In this document: positions 36,859 to 45,803 of the stretch, in pieces | How the letters are laid out: each line of letters opens with the position of its first letter | Position numbering within the stretch: position 1 is the stretch's first letter | Assembly: GCA_964539665.1 (NCBI GenBank) | Contig: CAZIKB010000002.1 | Coordinates: 62,001 to 126,000, forward strand | Direction of reading: 5' to 3' | Origin: CAZIKB01 sp964539665 | Lineage (GTDB): Bacteria; Zhuqueibacterota; Zhuqueibacteria; Oceanimicrobiales; Oceanimicrobiaceae | Length of the DNA stretch: 64,000 nt | Program-made: the position numbers and the translations under genes | Notes under the pieces: model-generated | Seen by the model: the letters and a program-made list of their open reading frames with translations, nothing else | Database searches by the model: none | What the model was told of the DNA's origin: nothing

Positions 36859-36941
36859 AAAAACGGAATAACATAAAACACAGATAACGTGGATAAGTTA
36901 TTGTTTTTAATTTATCTGTGTTATTCCGTGTGTTTCCGTGG
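36859..36941. repeat. CACGGAATAAC-type inverted repeat element, copy A
   Basis: Left arm around 36863-36886 (CGGAATAACA, then CACAGATAA after a small insertion) pairs with the right arm at 36912-36941 (TTATCTGTG, then TTATTCCGTG, ending TTTCCGTGG). It is folded as a hairpin in the gap between the second aminotransferase and the SDR gene. A longer relative is at 40433-40578. Confidence 0.75.
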
Positions 36942-36978
36942 TAAATAATTCAAGCTAAATAATCAGGAGCTTAATGGT

Positions 36979-37965
36979 ATGAAAGTCTATGTCGTAATTG
37001 GCAGCAACTGTTTTACCGGCTGCCATATAGTGGATGCGCTGCTGGAGAACCCGGACAACCGTGTTCTCGGGATCAGCCGCTCTCCCGAATACAAAGACCT
37101 TTATTTGCCTTACAGGCAGAAAGCGACAGATAACTTCAGTTTCCATCAAATTGACGTCGTCCGACAATTTGAGCAATTACAAAGACTGCTGGATGAGGTT
37201 AAACCTCATGTTGTAATCAATGTCGCCGCGCTGAGTGAAGTAGTCCTGAGTAACCACAGGCCGGTTGAATATTTTGACATCAATACCACGTCTGTGGTAA
37301 AGCTTTGTAATTATCTGCGCACTTGTTCATATTTAGATCGCTATGTTCACATATCTTCAGCAGAGATTTTTGGACCGTGTTTGCAGCCGGTTAAAGAGGA
37401 TGCTCCATTTCGACCGAGCACACCTTATGCGGTTTCAAAAGCTGCGGCGGATTTATTTTTGAACACGATCCAAAAAAATTTTGATTTTCCAGCAACCATA
37501 ATCCGTTCCACAAACGTTTACGGCAAGCATCAGCAGCTTTTTAAGATTATCCCTCGTACAGCTATCTATTTGAAATCAGGTAAGACGATTGAGCTGCACG
37601 GAGGAGGAACAGCTATCAAGTCATTCATCCATATCCGTGATGTAGTACGAGGCCTGGTACTGGCAATTGATCAGAACAAATCCGGCACTTTCCATTTTAG
37701 TGTACCGAGCGAGCGAACCGTTGCCGATGCCGTCCGCCAAACCTGCACACAAATGGGATACGATTTTGAAACAGCCGCCAGAATAGTTGGCGAACGATTG
37801 GGCCAGGATACTCGATACTGGCTGGACTGCAGCAAATCAAAGGGTGAATTGGGTTGGGAACCACAGGTGCCTTTCGATAAAGGTGTGCAGGAAGTCATCG
37901 AGTGGATAGAGAATAACTGGGATAATATCTTGAGAGAACCCATGGAATATATCCATAAAGTATAA
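36979..37965 (+). CDS. NDP-sugar dehydratase/epimerase-like SDR (RmlB/Gmd-like)
   Basis: 328 aa. The nucleotide loop is GSNCFTG (8-14), where the middle Gly of GxxGxxG is replaced by Cys; similar loops occur in one 4,6-dehydratase-like branch. The active site reads SSAEIFG (126-132) and Y150-x3-K154, then RSTNVYGKHQQLFKIIP as in RmlB, with SFIHIRDVVRG near the C-terminus. The dehydratase TDE triad reads SAE, so the Asp is missing but the Glu is kept, as in Gmd-type enzymes. It probably supplies a 4-keto-6-deoxy intermediate for the aminotransferases upstream (inference). AGGAG lies 9 bases before the ATG. Confidence 0.8.
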   Translation: MKVYVVIGSNCFTGCHIVDALLENPDNRVLGISRSPEYKDLYLPYRQKATDNFSFHQIDVVRQFEQLQRLLDEVKPHVVINVAALSEVVLSNHRPVEYFDINTTSVVKLCNYLRTCSYLDRYVHISSAEIFGPCLQPVKEDAPFRPSTPYAVSKAAADLFLNTIQKNFDFPATIIRSTNVYGKHQQLFKIIPRTAIYLKSGKTIELHGGGTAIKSFIHIRDVVRGLVLAIDQNKSGTFHFSVPSERTVADAVRQTCTQMGYDFETAARIVGERLGQDTRYWLDCSKSKGELGWEPQVPFDKGVQEVIEWIENNWDNILREPMEYIHKV

Positions 37966-38005
37966 ATTGAACATAAATTTACGTTTGACTGAAAATAGTC
38001 TATTT

Positions 38006-38058
38006 TGTCATCTGACAGTTAAGTAATGGATTCCCTCTAAAATATGCGGAAATGACAT
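38006..38058 (-). repeat. Degenerate REP-like repeat, copy 4
   Basis: On the minus strand it reads TGTCATTTCCGCAT, then GGGAATCCATTA, matching the first half of the element at 3284, 7532 and 20842 with mismatches in the stem. The second stem is lost. Confidence 0.5.
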
Positions 38059-38118
38059 GTTTAAAGAAAGAATAAAGTGTGCGGAAGTGAATTACTCAAA
38101 AAAAATCCAACACAAAAT

Positions 38119-38123
38119 AAGGA
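38119..38123 (+). promoter_or_regulatory. Shine-Dalgarno AAGGA selecting ATG 38131
   Basis: AAGGA with a 7-base spacer to ATG 38131. It favours this start over the in-frame GTG at 38077. The 18 extra residues from the GTG are hydrophilic and are not part of the domain shared with the 62928 gene. Confidence 0.7.
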
Positions 38124-38130
38124 AATACCT

Positions 38131-40419
38131 ATGAAACGATTCTGCTGTGTAACTCAAGTATGGGGCCACAGTTACACCGACTTCTTCCTGAAAGTTTGTC
38201 TGCCTTCGCAGCTTTGGCCAAACAATCTTGTCCATTTTGTTCAAAATAGCGAATCGGTTTATAGAATATACACCACAGAGCAGGACGCTGAGACCATACA
38301 GGCGTCCGACGCTTATGCAACGTTATCGAGTTTGATGCCGATCGAGATAAAACACATGAATTTCGAGGGCAGCCTGAATCAAAATGAAGACGTCAAATAT
38401 ACGATTATGAATGAGATGCATCGAGACAGCATTAGAACCATAAGACAGCAAGAGAGCGCCCTGATCGCCATACAACCTGATTTCATTTTCGCGGATGGCG
38501 CATTCCGCCATCTGCTTAAAATCGCTGAGTCCGGTAAAAAAGCCATTATGGTGACTGGACTGCGTTTAACCGAGGAAACCCTTTATCCAGAAATTTTACA
38601 GAAATACAGCAAAGATGGAAACCTGCAGCCCATTAGCAGCCGTGAACTGGTGAAACTCGCGATGAAGCACTTGCACCCGGATACACAATCGCTTTTTTGG
38701 GACACAACCAAATCAAACTCAGACCCAAGCTGGTTGATCTGGAAAGTCGCTAACCAGGGGCTTTTAGTTCGCTCATTCCACATGCATCCAATGATGATTG
38801 ATCCTGTAGATCGAAGCATAGAGCCGGAAGTCACCCTGGATGCTGACTATCTCCTGAAAGCCTGTCCCAATTTTGATGATATCCATGTAGTAGAGGATTC
38901 TGATGATTTCGTGGTTTTTGAAGCCAGCAGTATGTATCAACGCACAGAATGTACGAAGTCGGGCGCCATAACCATTCCGCAGGTTGCTCGGTGGGTAAGG
39001 AACCGAGCTAATGAACACCACAGGGAACATGCCAGGTTTACCACACGGCTGCACACTGAAGATTTATCCGATGAATGGCAAGATGCTGAGAAACGGTCGG
39101 AAAGTGTGATTGATTCTGTGTTCTCGATAGTACACCGTAGACGTCTCAAATCACACAACCCCACCTTGTCGGTACTTATGATCAATTATAATCACGCCGA
39201 TTTTCTACCAGAATCGATCAGCTCAATCCTGGCTCAGTCCTATCCAGCGACCGAGATTATTGTACTCGACGATAATTCCCGCGACCATAGCGTAGATATT
39301 ATTCAGGATTTCACGCGCAGGCAGCCGCACGTTCAGTTGGTCCGCAAAGACTCACATGAAGGGATTGCAAATAACTTTAATCAACTGCTTGAACGGGCAT
39401 CAGGTGATTATGTGTACTTTGTGTTTGCCGGCGATTTGGTTCAAGCTGGATTCTTTGACAAATCCATAACGCTTCTGTCAGCGTTTCCTGAAGCCGGTAT
39501 ATGCTGTTCAGACTTCACAACCTTTAACAGCCGCACCAACGGTCTGGTTGAAAGCTGGATGGGTTGGGCACATGAGACACCCGACTATTTTTCACCGGAT
39601 GAGTTTTGTGAAATAATTCAGGGCGGGTACATCTCAACCAATACCAGTATTGTCAAACGGACAGCTTTGTTAGATGCTGGCGGATTCAGGCCGGAGTTAA
39701 AATGGCATTCGGATTGGTTTGCCTTGCTTACTGCTTCGTTCAGGCAGGGTGTCTGGCACATCCCTGAACAACTTGTAACTCTCCGGCTCCATGAAAGTGG
39801 TTATCCAGCCGCAGAAAGGCGAAATTGGCTGGTTCAGCGTGAAGTTTTAGAGCATCTCCTTGGTGTGCTAAAATCTCCGAATTACCGGGATGTGTTGCCA
39901 TATTTTGTCCGGGGAAGCCTCTTGTTACACTTTGGAGATGAAATATTGCAGGTAGCCATGAAAAATCCTGATCTATGGGACACGGAAACCATGATGCTGA
40001 TTCAGGAATCCTGGTGGCGGCGGACCATGCAGCACGTAAAGGCAGCCAGGCACAAGAAGATGCATGCTTTCATTCAATCCGGTAACGCCGCTATCAAAGA
40101 ACACCGTTTGGATAAAGCGCTGGCTATTTTCGAAAATTTAATTCGCGAATATCCCAAAGAGACCAGTGGTTATAAAATCAAGGCTGTGGTAGCGACAAGC
40201 CTGGGTAAATTTGACCTGGCTCGTAATGCCCTGGCAACGGCCCTGAAATTAAACCCAACCGATGCATCGCTATATACCCAGTTAGGTACGACTCTTGTCA
40301 GTGCCGGCGATACACACGCTGCAGAGCAAGCTTTCAATCAGGCGCTGGCTTTGGAGCCGAACAACCGCGAAGCTCGCATGAATCTGGAAAAGCTGATGTA
40401 CCAGAATGTGCAGAACTAA
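38131..40419 (+). CDS. Unknown N-terminal domain + GT2 glycosyltransferase + TPR fusion
   Basis: 762 aa from the ATG chosen by AAGGA. Residues ~1-300 form a domain I do not recognise (VWGHSY, VCLPSQLWPNNL, IFADGAFRHLL, HMHPMMIDP). It is shared with the partial gene at 62928. From about residue 345 a GT2 (GT-A) domain starts with LSVLMINYNHADFLPESI, then VLDDNS and GGFRPELKWHSDWF. The last ~110 residues are TPRs (A.ATALKLNPTDASLYTQLG, A.NQALALEPNN). The GT2-TPR part is paralogous to the 61314 product. Probably a glycosyltransferase that docks on partners through its TPRs. Confidence 0.83.
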   Translation: MKRFCCVTQVWGHSYTDFFLKVCLPSQLWPNNLVHFVQNSESVYRIYTTEQDAETIQASDAYATLSSLMPIEIKHMNFEGSLNQNEDVKYTIMNEMHRDSIRTIRQQESALIAIQPDFIFADGAFRHLLKIAESGKKAIMVTGLRLTEETLYPEILQKYSKDGNLQPISSRELVKLAMKHLHPDTQSLFWDTTKSNSDPSWLIWKVANQGLLVRSFHMHPMMIDPVDRSIEPEVTLDADYLLKACPNFDDIHVVEDSDDFVVFEASSMYQRTECTKSGAITIPQVARWVRNRANEHHREHARFTTRLHTEDLSDEWQDAEKRSESVIDSVFSIVHRRRLKSHNPTLSVLMINYNHADFLPESISSILAQSYPATEIIVLDDNSRDHSVDIIQDFTRRQPHVQLVRKDSHEGIANNFNQLLERASGDYVYFVFAGDLVQAGFFDKSITLLSAFPEAGICCSDFTTFNSRTNGLVESWMGWAHETPDYFSPDEFCEIIQGGYISTNTSIVKRTALLDAGGFRPELKWHSDWFALLTASFRQGVWHIPEQLVTLRLHESGYPAAERRNWLVQREVLEHLLGVLKSPNYRDVLPYFVRGSLLLHFGDEILQVAMKNPDLWDTETMMLIQESWWRRTMQHVKAARHKKMHAFIQSGNAAIKEHRLDKALAIFENLIREYPKETSGYKIKAVVATSLGKFDLARNALATALKLNPTDASLYTQLGTTLVSAGDTHAAEQAFNQALALEPNNREARMNLEKLMYQNVQN

Positions 40420-40432
40420 CCTGAATGATTCA

Positions 40433-40578
40433 CCACGGAAATACACGGAATAACACAGATAATTTAAAAACAGTAACTTAGTCGTGCATGAATCAAAAAA
40501 GTTAATTTTCCAAGATTTCTTCAATACTCATAATGTAACTTATTGATTTTCAGTGTTTTTTTCCGTGTTATTCCGTGG
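40433..40578. repeat. CACGGAATAAC-type inverted repeat element, copy B
   Basis: A 146-base element with ends CCACGGAA (40433-40440) and TTCCGTGG (40571-40578). Inside the ends, ACACGGAATAACAC on the left and GTGTT..TTCCGTGTTATTCCG on the right continue the complementarity. The centre is AT-rich and non-coding. It lies between the 38131 and 40613 genes. Confidence 0.8.
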
Positions 40579-40612
40579 TTAATGAATTAATCAGGCTAAA
40601 AAGGTAGTTCTA

Positions 40613-42115
40613 ATGAAAAAATACAATCACATTAATCGAAAGCTTAAAGTAGCTCTGGTCGTACCAAATTTTATGTGGTGCGATTGGGATGAAAGCTCTC
40701 GCTGGCACTATATACCGTATAATCTTTGCTTGTTAGCCGCTATGATTGAAGACGTCTGTGAAGTTAAAATTATAGATGCTAATGTATCAAACATGAGTGA
40801 AGCTGAATTGGCCGCAGAACTGGCAGGATTCAAGCCAGATGTTGTGGGCATTACTGTGCTGATGGATCAATATGGTCCAGCAGGGCATCATACTGCAAAA
40901 ATAGTAAAAACCTATTGCAATGAAATCAGGGTAGTGATGGGTGGTGTATACGCGACCATGAATTCAAATAAGGTTCTGAGTGATCCAAACATTGATTACG
41001 TAGTCATTGGAGAGGGTGAATATGTTATCAAAGACTTACTTGGATATTTTATGGGGAATCGTTCTGTCCCTGACAGCGGTGTGGCATATCGTGAAAATGG
41101 GCATGTTATCAATGGCGGGCATTCCGCGTTTATTGAAGATCTGAACAGGTTGCCTTTACCGGCTTATCATTTGATTGATTTCGAAAGGTATTCAAAGACG
41201 TCCGTTTCCAGAAAAAGTGTTGACTCTCCACGCAAATACCCCTACGCCAGAATTTTAACTTCCAGAGGTTGTCCCTATCAATGTATTTTTTGTCAGGTAG
41301 AAGCGATATCCGGAAAGAAATTCAGGGCGCGGAGCGCTGAAAATATCCTTGGCGAGATCCAATGGCTAAAAGAACAGTATGGTGTTCAGGCTTTGATTTT
41401 TGACGATGACAATTTATTTACCAACAGACCGAGAGCGAAAGCGCTTTTTCAGGGGATGATAGACCGAAATCTAAATATGCCATGGTCTGCAATTGCCGTG
41501 TCTGCATTCAAATTAGATGATGAATTAATAAAACTAATGCGAAAAAGCGGCTGTGAGTACATGAATATTGCAATTGAATCCGGTAATGAAAGAATACTTA
41601 AAAAAATCATTAACAAACCACTTAATCCCGCGCAGGCTAAAGTAGTTGCAGCCAAAGCAAGAAAACAAGGCATCTATGTCGCGGCCAATTTTGTCATCGG
41701 CTTTCCCACCGAAACCTGGGATGAAATCAGAGAAACCATCAAATTTGCTGAAGAGCTTTCGGTGGATTATGTCAAGTTTTTTACGGTTATCCCGCTGCCA
41801 AATACAAAGCTCTGGGAGCTTTGTAAAACAGAAAAATGTCTTAAAAACGGATTTAATAAATCGAAGGTCCGCTGGAATGTCGGACAAATTGAAACAAAAG
41901 AATTTAGTGCAAGAGATTTAACTATTTTACGCGCTTATGAGTGGGATAGAATTAATTTTTCAGACCCGGTAAAACGTAAGCGTACCAGAGAAATGATGGG
42001 TATCAAAGAAGAAAAGTTACGACAAATTCGAAAAAAGACACTGCATGGGGCAAGTCATCCTCAAGAACAACTTTTACAAGCTGGCAGTACTTCTGAGATT
42101 TTTACTCAAGGTTGA
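40613..42115 (+). CDS. Radical SAM protein with N-terminal B12-binding-type domain
   Basis: 500 aa. The N-terminal ~190 residues fit a B12-binding-like domain (KVALVVPNF, IDANVSNMSE, VVMGGVYATMN, VIGEGEYVIKDLL) without DxHxxG. The radical SAM cluster is C220-x3-C224-x2-C227 (SRGCPYQCIFC), followed by FDDDNLFTN, NIAIESGNERILK and NFVIGFPTETWDEI. It resembles 23166 and 50845 in layout but is not a close copy of either. AAGG lies 10 bases before the ATG. A B12-dependent methylation or rearrangement on a sugar is possible; the substrate is unknown. Confidence 0.84.
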   Translation: MKKYNHINRKLKVALVVPNFMWCDWDESSRWHYIPYNLCLLAAMIEDVCEVKIIDANVSNMSEAELAAELAGFKPDVVGITVLMDQYGPAGHHTAKIVKTYCNEIRVVMGGVYATMNSNKVLSDPNIDYVVIGEGEYVIKDLLGYFMGNRSVPDSGVAYRENGHVINGGHSAFIEDLNRLPLPAYHLIDFERYSKTSVSRKSVDSPRKYPYARILTSRGCPYQCIFCQVEAISGKKFRARSAENILGEIQWLKEQYGVQALIFDDDNLFTNRPRAKALFQGMIDRNLNMPWSAIAVSAFKLDDELIKLMRKSGCEYMNIAIESGNERILKKIINKPLNPAQAKVVAAKARKQGIYVAANFVIGFPTETWDEIRETIKFAEELSVDYVKFFTVIPLPNTKLWELCKTEKCLKNGFNKSKVRWNVGQIETKEFSARDLTILRAYEWDRINFSDPVKRKRTREMMGIKEEKLRQIRKKTLHGASHPQEQLLQAGSTSEIFTQG

Positions 42116-42290
42116 CTGTCACAACAAAAAACGTAAATTATTTTTTATTCTGATATCCTGCAATAATAGACGGCCATCGAAATCCAGACATAATAAGATT
42201 ACTTTTGAATTATTCACATTGTTCAATAAATAATGACTTGAAGCAGGCTCAACTTGTACCTGCCCAGGCTATAATATCATAGATTCTCCA

Positions 42291-42920
42291 ATGAAAGTAT
42301 TAGCAATCGGCGCACATTTTGATGATGTAGAACTGGGCTGTGGCGGAACGCTTATCAAACATCGCGACAATGGTGATGAAATCATTATAGTGGTTGTCAC
42401 CCATTCAGGTTATATAAGCCCAGTAAAAGGAATTGTCAGGGAGCGAGAACAAGCGAGGGCTGAGGGAGAAAAGAGCGCCAAACTCTTAGGAGCGAATTTA
42501 ATTTGTTGTGAAAAGACGCCCCTTAGTCTCGTACCGAACGAAATGCTGGTGCTGGACATTGAAGAAATTATAAACCAATATAAACCTGACCGTATTTACA
42601 CTCACCAACCTAATGATTGTCATGCCGATCACGCGGCAGTGGGATATATCTCTATGCGTGCATGTCGAAAATGCAATGAAGTTTTATTATATCGCAGCAA
42701 CTGGTATATTATGGACAATACACAGGGTGATAACTATTATATCGATATTTCTGAATATATGCGCCAGAAAATGGAATTAATCAGGCTTTTTGAGTCGGAG
42801 ATGAAAACAGTCGACTACTCCTGGATAGATTTCATAAAAAAGCAAAACTGTGCGGCAGGCGCCAAAGTTGGCGTTCATTTCGCCGAGACATTTAGTGTGA
42901 TGAAGATATTCTCCAGGTAA
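42291..42920 (+). CDS. PIG-L/LmbE-type N-deacetylase
   Basis: 209 aa. The zinc site motif appears as AHFDDVELGCGGT (8-20), with Phe where most members have Pro (AHPDD). The second ligand region is YTHQPNDCHADHAAVG. PIG-L enzymes deacetylate N-acetyl sugars, often GlcNAc-lipid or nucleotide-linked intermediates. An adjacent WbqC-like gene starts 7 bases after the stop and probably forms a unit with it. A 175-base gap upstream shows no gene or strong ribosome-binding site. Confidence 0.84.
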   Translation: MKVLAIGAHFDDVELGCGGTLIKHRDNGDEIIIVVVTHSGYISPVKGIVREREQARAEGEKSAKLLGANLICCEKTPLSLVPNEMLVLDIEEIINQYKPDRIYTHQPNDCHADHAAVGYISMRACRKCNEVLLYRSNWYIMDNTQGDNYYIDISEYMRQKMELIRLFESEMKTVDYSWIDFIKKQNCAAGAKVGVHFAETFSVMKIFSR

Positions 42921-42927
42921 TCCCGAT

Positions 42928-43626
42928 ATGCGACTGGCTATTCATCAACCTGAGTTCATGCCCTGGTCAGGTTATTTTTATAAAATGGCATTGGCTGACC
43001 GGTATATTGTTCTTGACCATGTACAGTTCAAAAAAAGATACTTTGAGAATCGAAACCGGGTGGTCTCCCCTAAAGAAGATATCTCTTATATCAGGGTTCC
43101 GGTAAAAACTAAAGGCAGCCATTTTCAGTCAATTCGTGATGTCGAGATAGACAACACCCAAAATTGGCAAGGCAAACTATTAGGAACACTCCAACATTAT
43201 TACAACAGAGCGCCATATTTTAACAGGTATTTTGAGGAGATGCATTCATTGATTTATGCCAGAGACTATATCAAGTTATTTGAACTCAATATGGAGTTCA
43301 TAGGTTTCTGTAGAAAACACCTCGGTATATCGACTCCAATTGTTTTCTCCTCAAGCTTGAATGTGGATTATTATAAAGCATCTGATCTTATTTTGCAATT
43401 ATGTATCTTAAACAACGCCAAAATCTATTTGTGCGGCGCTTCTGGAAAAGACTATCTGCAGCAAGAGGATTTTGGCCGTAAAGGCGTCCGGATAGAGTGG
43501 ATAGATTATGAGTCGCCAGTTTATGCACAATTAGGCGCCAACTTCGTGAAGAATTTGTCTGCACTGGATCTGCTTTTCAATCACGGAGAACGAAGTCGTG
43601 ACATTCTACTTAAAAAGAAGACTTAG
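42928..43626 (+). CDS. WbqC-like family protein
   Basis: 232 aa. The N-terminal pattern is IHQPEFMPWSGYFYKMA, DRYIVLDHVQFKKRYFENRNRV, then YIRVPVK. These are the conserved blocks of the WbqC-like family found in O-antigen and amino-sugar loci. The biochemical role of the family is poorly defined; an acyl- or amino-sugar modification has been suggested from gene context. The pairing with a PIG-L deacetylase 7 bases upstream fits re-modification of a freed amino group (inference). A MITE-like element begins 8 bases after the stop. Confidence 0.84.
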   Translation: MRLAIHQPEFMPWSGYFYKMALADRYIVLDHVQFKKRYFENRNRVVSPKEDISYIRVPVKTKGSHFQSIRDVEIDNTQNWQGKLLGTLQHYYNRAPYFNRYFEEMHSLIYARDYIKLFELNMEFIGFCRKHLGISTPIVFSSSLNVDYYKASDLILQLCILNNAKIYLCGASGKDYLQQEDFGRKGVRIEWIDYESPVYAQLGANFVKNLSALDLLFNHGERSRDILLKKKT

Positions 43627-43633
43627 TACCTAA

Positions 43634-44050
43634 TTTCATAAATACAGTAACATAAACATATTGACAGGATTAACAAGATAAACAGGATGGAATCAATTTT
43701 ATCCTGTAAATCAAAATGAATCATTAAAGCCAAATTGACTAATCCTGAGCCTAACAACAGACCACAAATCAAATGGGCGCTAAAATATAAAAGAGCCTTT
43801 CTCGGCTTTTAATTTAATCTTTATTTTTTGCTTTATTAAACACAAGTTTTCACCAAAGAAATCACTTGTGCCAGGGTAACTATTGCTTTCAGTATCACTT
43901 CCCGAACTGCTATGAACAGGTTTTAAAAAATAAGCATCAGTAAATGGTTGAAAGTCAAATTACTCCGAGGCTTACCTGATAAACGGGATGTCCATTATCT
44001 CGTTAATCCCGTTAATCCTGTCTAACTGATTCGTAACCGTATTTATGAAA
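43634..44050. mobile_element. MITE-like element with ~54-bp imperfect terminal inverted repeats
   Basis: The left end, starting TTTCATAAATACAGTAAC at 43634 and running through TTGACAGGATTAAC to about 43688, is complementary with some mismatches to the right end from about 43997 to 44050, which finishes GTATTTATGAAA. The 417-base element has no transposase or other ORF, so it would be non-autonomous. A weak AGCC/GGCT hairpin with T-run at 43788-43811 lies inside. No convincing target-site duplication was seen. It fills the gap between the WbqC-like and carbamoyltransferase genes. Confidence 0.72.
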
Positions 44051-44079
44051 CGATGTACTCAGAAAAGAGAACCAGCTAA

Positions 44080-45798
44080 ATGTATATTTTGGGATTAAAC
44101 GATTCAAACTCTGCCGCCGCTATTATAAAAGACGGCAACTTATTGGCCGCAGCTCGTGAAGAGCGCTTTGACCGCATCAAGTTCTCTGATTCCTACCCAA
44201 CAAACGCAGTGGATTATTGTTTAAATTCCGCAGGAGTTGGATTAAAAGACGTCGATCATATTGTTTTCGCCTGGAATCCAGGCCATGAATTGGAACCGCA
44301 AGACTCGGCCGCAGCAGTTAGATACCACAAGCATTTCCTGCACTACATTCCTAACAATCTTCTTCGCCATATCGGAGGAGACAAATTCAATAAAAGAATT
44401 GAATTCATAGATGAGACAATAGGTTTCAAACAGGGCGACTTAAATATTCATTTTGTGCCCCATCACTCCTCACACGCAGCCAGTGCTTTTCATATCTCTC
44501 CATACGAAAAGGCAGCGGTTTTAACTATGGACGCCTACGGCGACGATATTACACATCAATTTTTCATTGGTGAAGGAAATAAATTACGATCCATTGGCAG
44601 AACACTTTTCCCGCATTCTATGGGACAGGTTTATGCGGCAATTACGCAGTATCTCGGCTATCGGGCCAATAGCGATGAGTGGAAGGTGATGGGATTAGCC
44701 GCTTATGGTGAACCAGAATACTATGAGCAGTTCGCTAAAATGATTCGTTTCGATAAAAAAAGAGGTGAATTACGCTTTGACCTTGATTTTTTTTCATACT
44801 ATATCTGGAGTCCCAGACGCTATTCTGAGCAGTTTATTGAAATGTTTGGTCCTGAGAGATACCCGCATGAGGAGCTTTCCAGGAAACACATTAATATAGC
44901 TGCCAGTTTTCAAAAGAGAGTTGAAGATATAGTATTAGACATGTGTGTGTATCTTGCAGAAAAAACCAGCCTGGATGCGCTTTGTTTAGCAGGGGGTGTA
45001 ACAATGAACAGCAAAATGAATGGCCGCATTCTCTTCGAATCGCCCTTTTCAAATGTGTGGGTACAACCGAGTGCGGACGATGCCGGCGGTTCTTTAGGGG
45101 CTTGCTTTTATTACTGGCATCAAGTTTTGAATAATGAACGTGGTTTTACTATGGACCATGATTACTGGGGTCCCGAATTTACTGACGAACAAATTAAAAA
45201 GGCGCTTGACGATGCGCTTGTTTCATACGAATATTTACAAAATCCCGAACAAGAAGCCGCAAAAGCAATATCTAACAATAGAGTAATCGGTTGGTTCCAG
45301 GGCAGAATGGAGTTTGGACAACGTGCTTTAGGCAACAGATCTATTTTAGCAGATGCCCGCGATCCAAAAATGAAGGATAAAATCAACCGTTTGATAAAAC
45401 ATCGTGAATGGTATCGTCCGTTTGCTCCTTCTGTTCTCGAAGAATATCAGATGGATTATTTTGAAAACGATTTCCCAAGTTCTTTTATGCAAATGGTTTA
45501 TCCAATTAAAAACGACAAGCAAGGCTTGATACCCGCCGTTGTTCATAATGATGGCAGCGGAAGACTGCAGACTGTTCGGAAAAAGTATAATCCCCGCTAC
45601 TGGAAATTGATAGATGAATTCCGAAAGATTACCGGAATTGCACTGGTGCTAAATACTTCCTTTAATGATAATGACGAGCCGGTTGTGTGTTGCCCAAAAG
45701 ATGCCATCCGGACATTTTTTGGAACCGGAATCCAAGAACTATATATGGGCAACTACCGGGTCAATAAATCTAACCAGGCTATTAATTTAAAATACTGA
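44080..45798 (+). CDS. Carbamoyltransferase, NodU/CmcH/TobZ family
   Basis: 572 aa, full length for the family. The N-terminal Kae1-like half shows GLNDSNSAAAII, AAAREERFDRIK, VPHHSSHAASAF (metal-binding histidines) and LTMDAYGDD. The YrdC-like C-terminal half shows LAGGVTMNSKMNG, SADDAGGSLGA, GRMEFGQRALGNRSILADAR and YRPFAPSVL. These enzymes make an O-carbamoyl ester from carbamoyl phosphate and ATP. It probably decorates a surface sugar. It follows the MITE-like element directly and starts a run of closely packed genes (next start 5 bases after its stop). Confidence 0.92.
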   Translation: MYILGLNDSNSAAAIIKDGNLLAAAREERFDRIKFSDSYPTNAVDYCLNSAGVGLKDVDHIVFAWNPGHELEPQDSAAAVRYHKHFLHYIPNNLLRHIGGDKFNKRIEFIDETIGFKQGDLNIHFVPHHSSHAASAFHISPYEKAAVLTMDAYGDDITHQFFIGEGNKLRSIGRTLFPHSMGQVYAAITQYLGYRANSDEWKVMGLAAYGEPEYYEQFAKMIRFDKKRGELRFDLDFFSYYIWSPRRYSEQFIEMFGPERYPHEELSRKHINIAASFQKRVEDIVLDMCVYLAEKTSLDALCLAGGVTMNSKMNGRILFESPFSNVWVQPSADDAGGSLGACFYYWHQVLNNERGFTMDHDYWGPEFTDEQIKKALDDALVSYEYLQNPEQEAAKAISNNRVIGWFQGRMEFGQRALGNRSILADARDPKMKDKINRLIKHREWYRPFAPSVLEEYQMDYFENDFPSSFMQMVYPIKNDKQGLIPAVVHNDGSGRLQTVRKKYNPRYWKLIDEFRKITGIALVLNTSFNDNDEPVVCCPKDAIRTFFGTGIQELYMGNYRVNKSNQAINLKY

Positions 45799-45803
45799 AC
45801 AAC

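Noticed and set aside
43788..43811. AGCC/GGCT hairpin with T-run, considered as a terminator after the WbqC-like gene
   Set aside because: A 4-bp GC core with imperfect flanks is too weak alone; it lies inside the MITE-like element and is noted there only.
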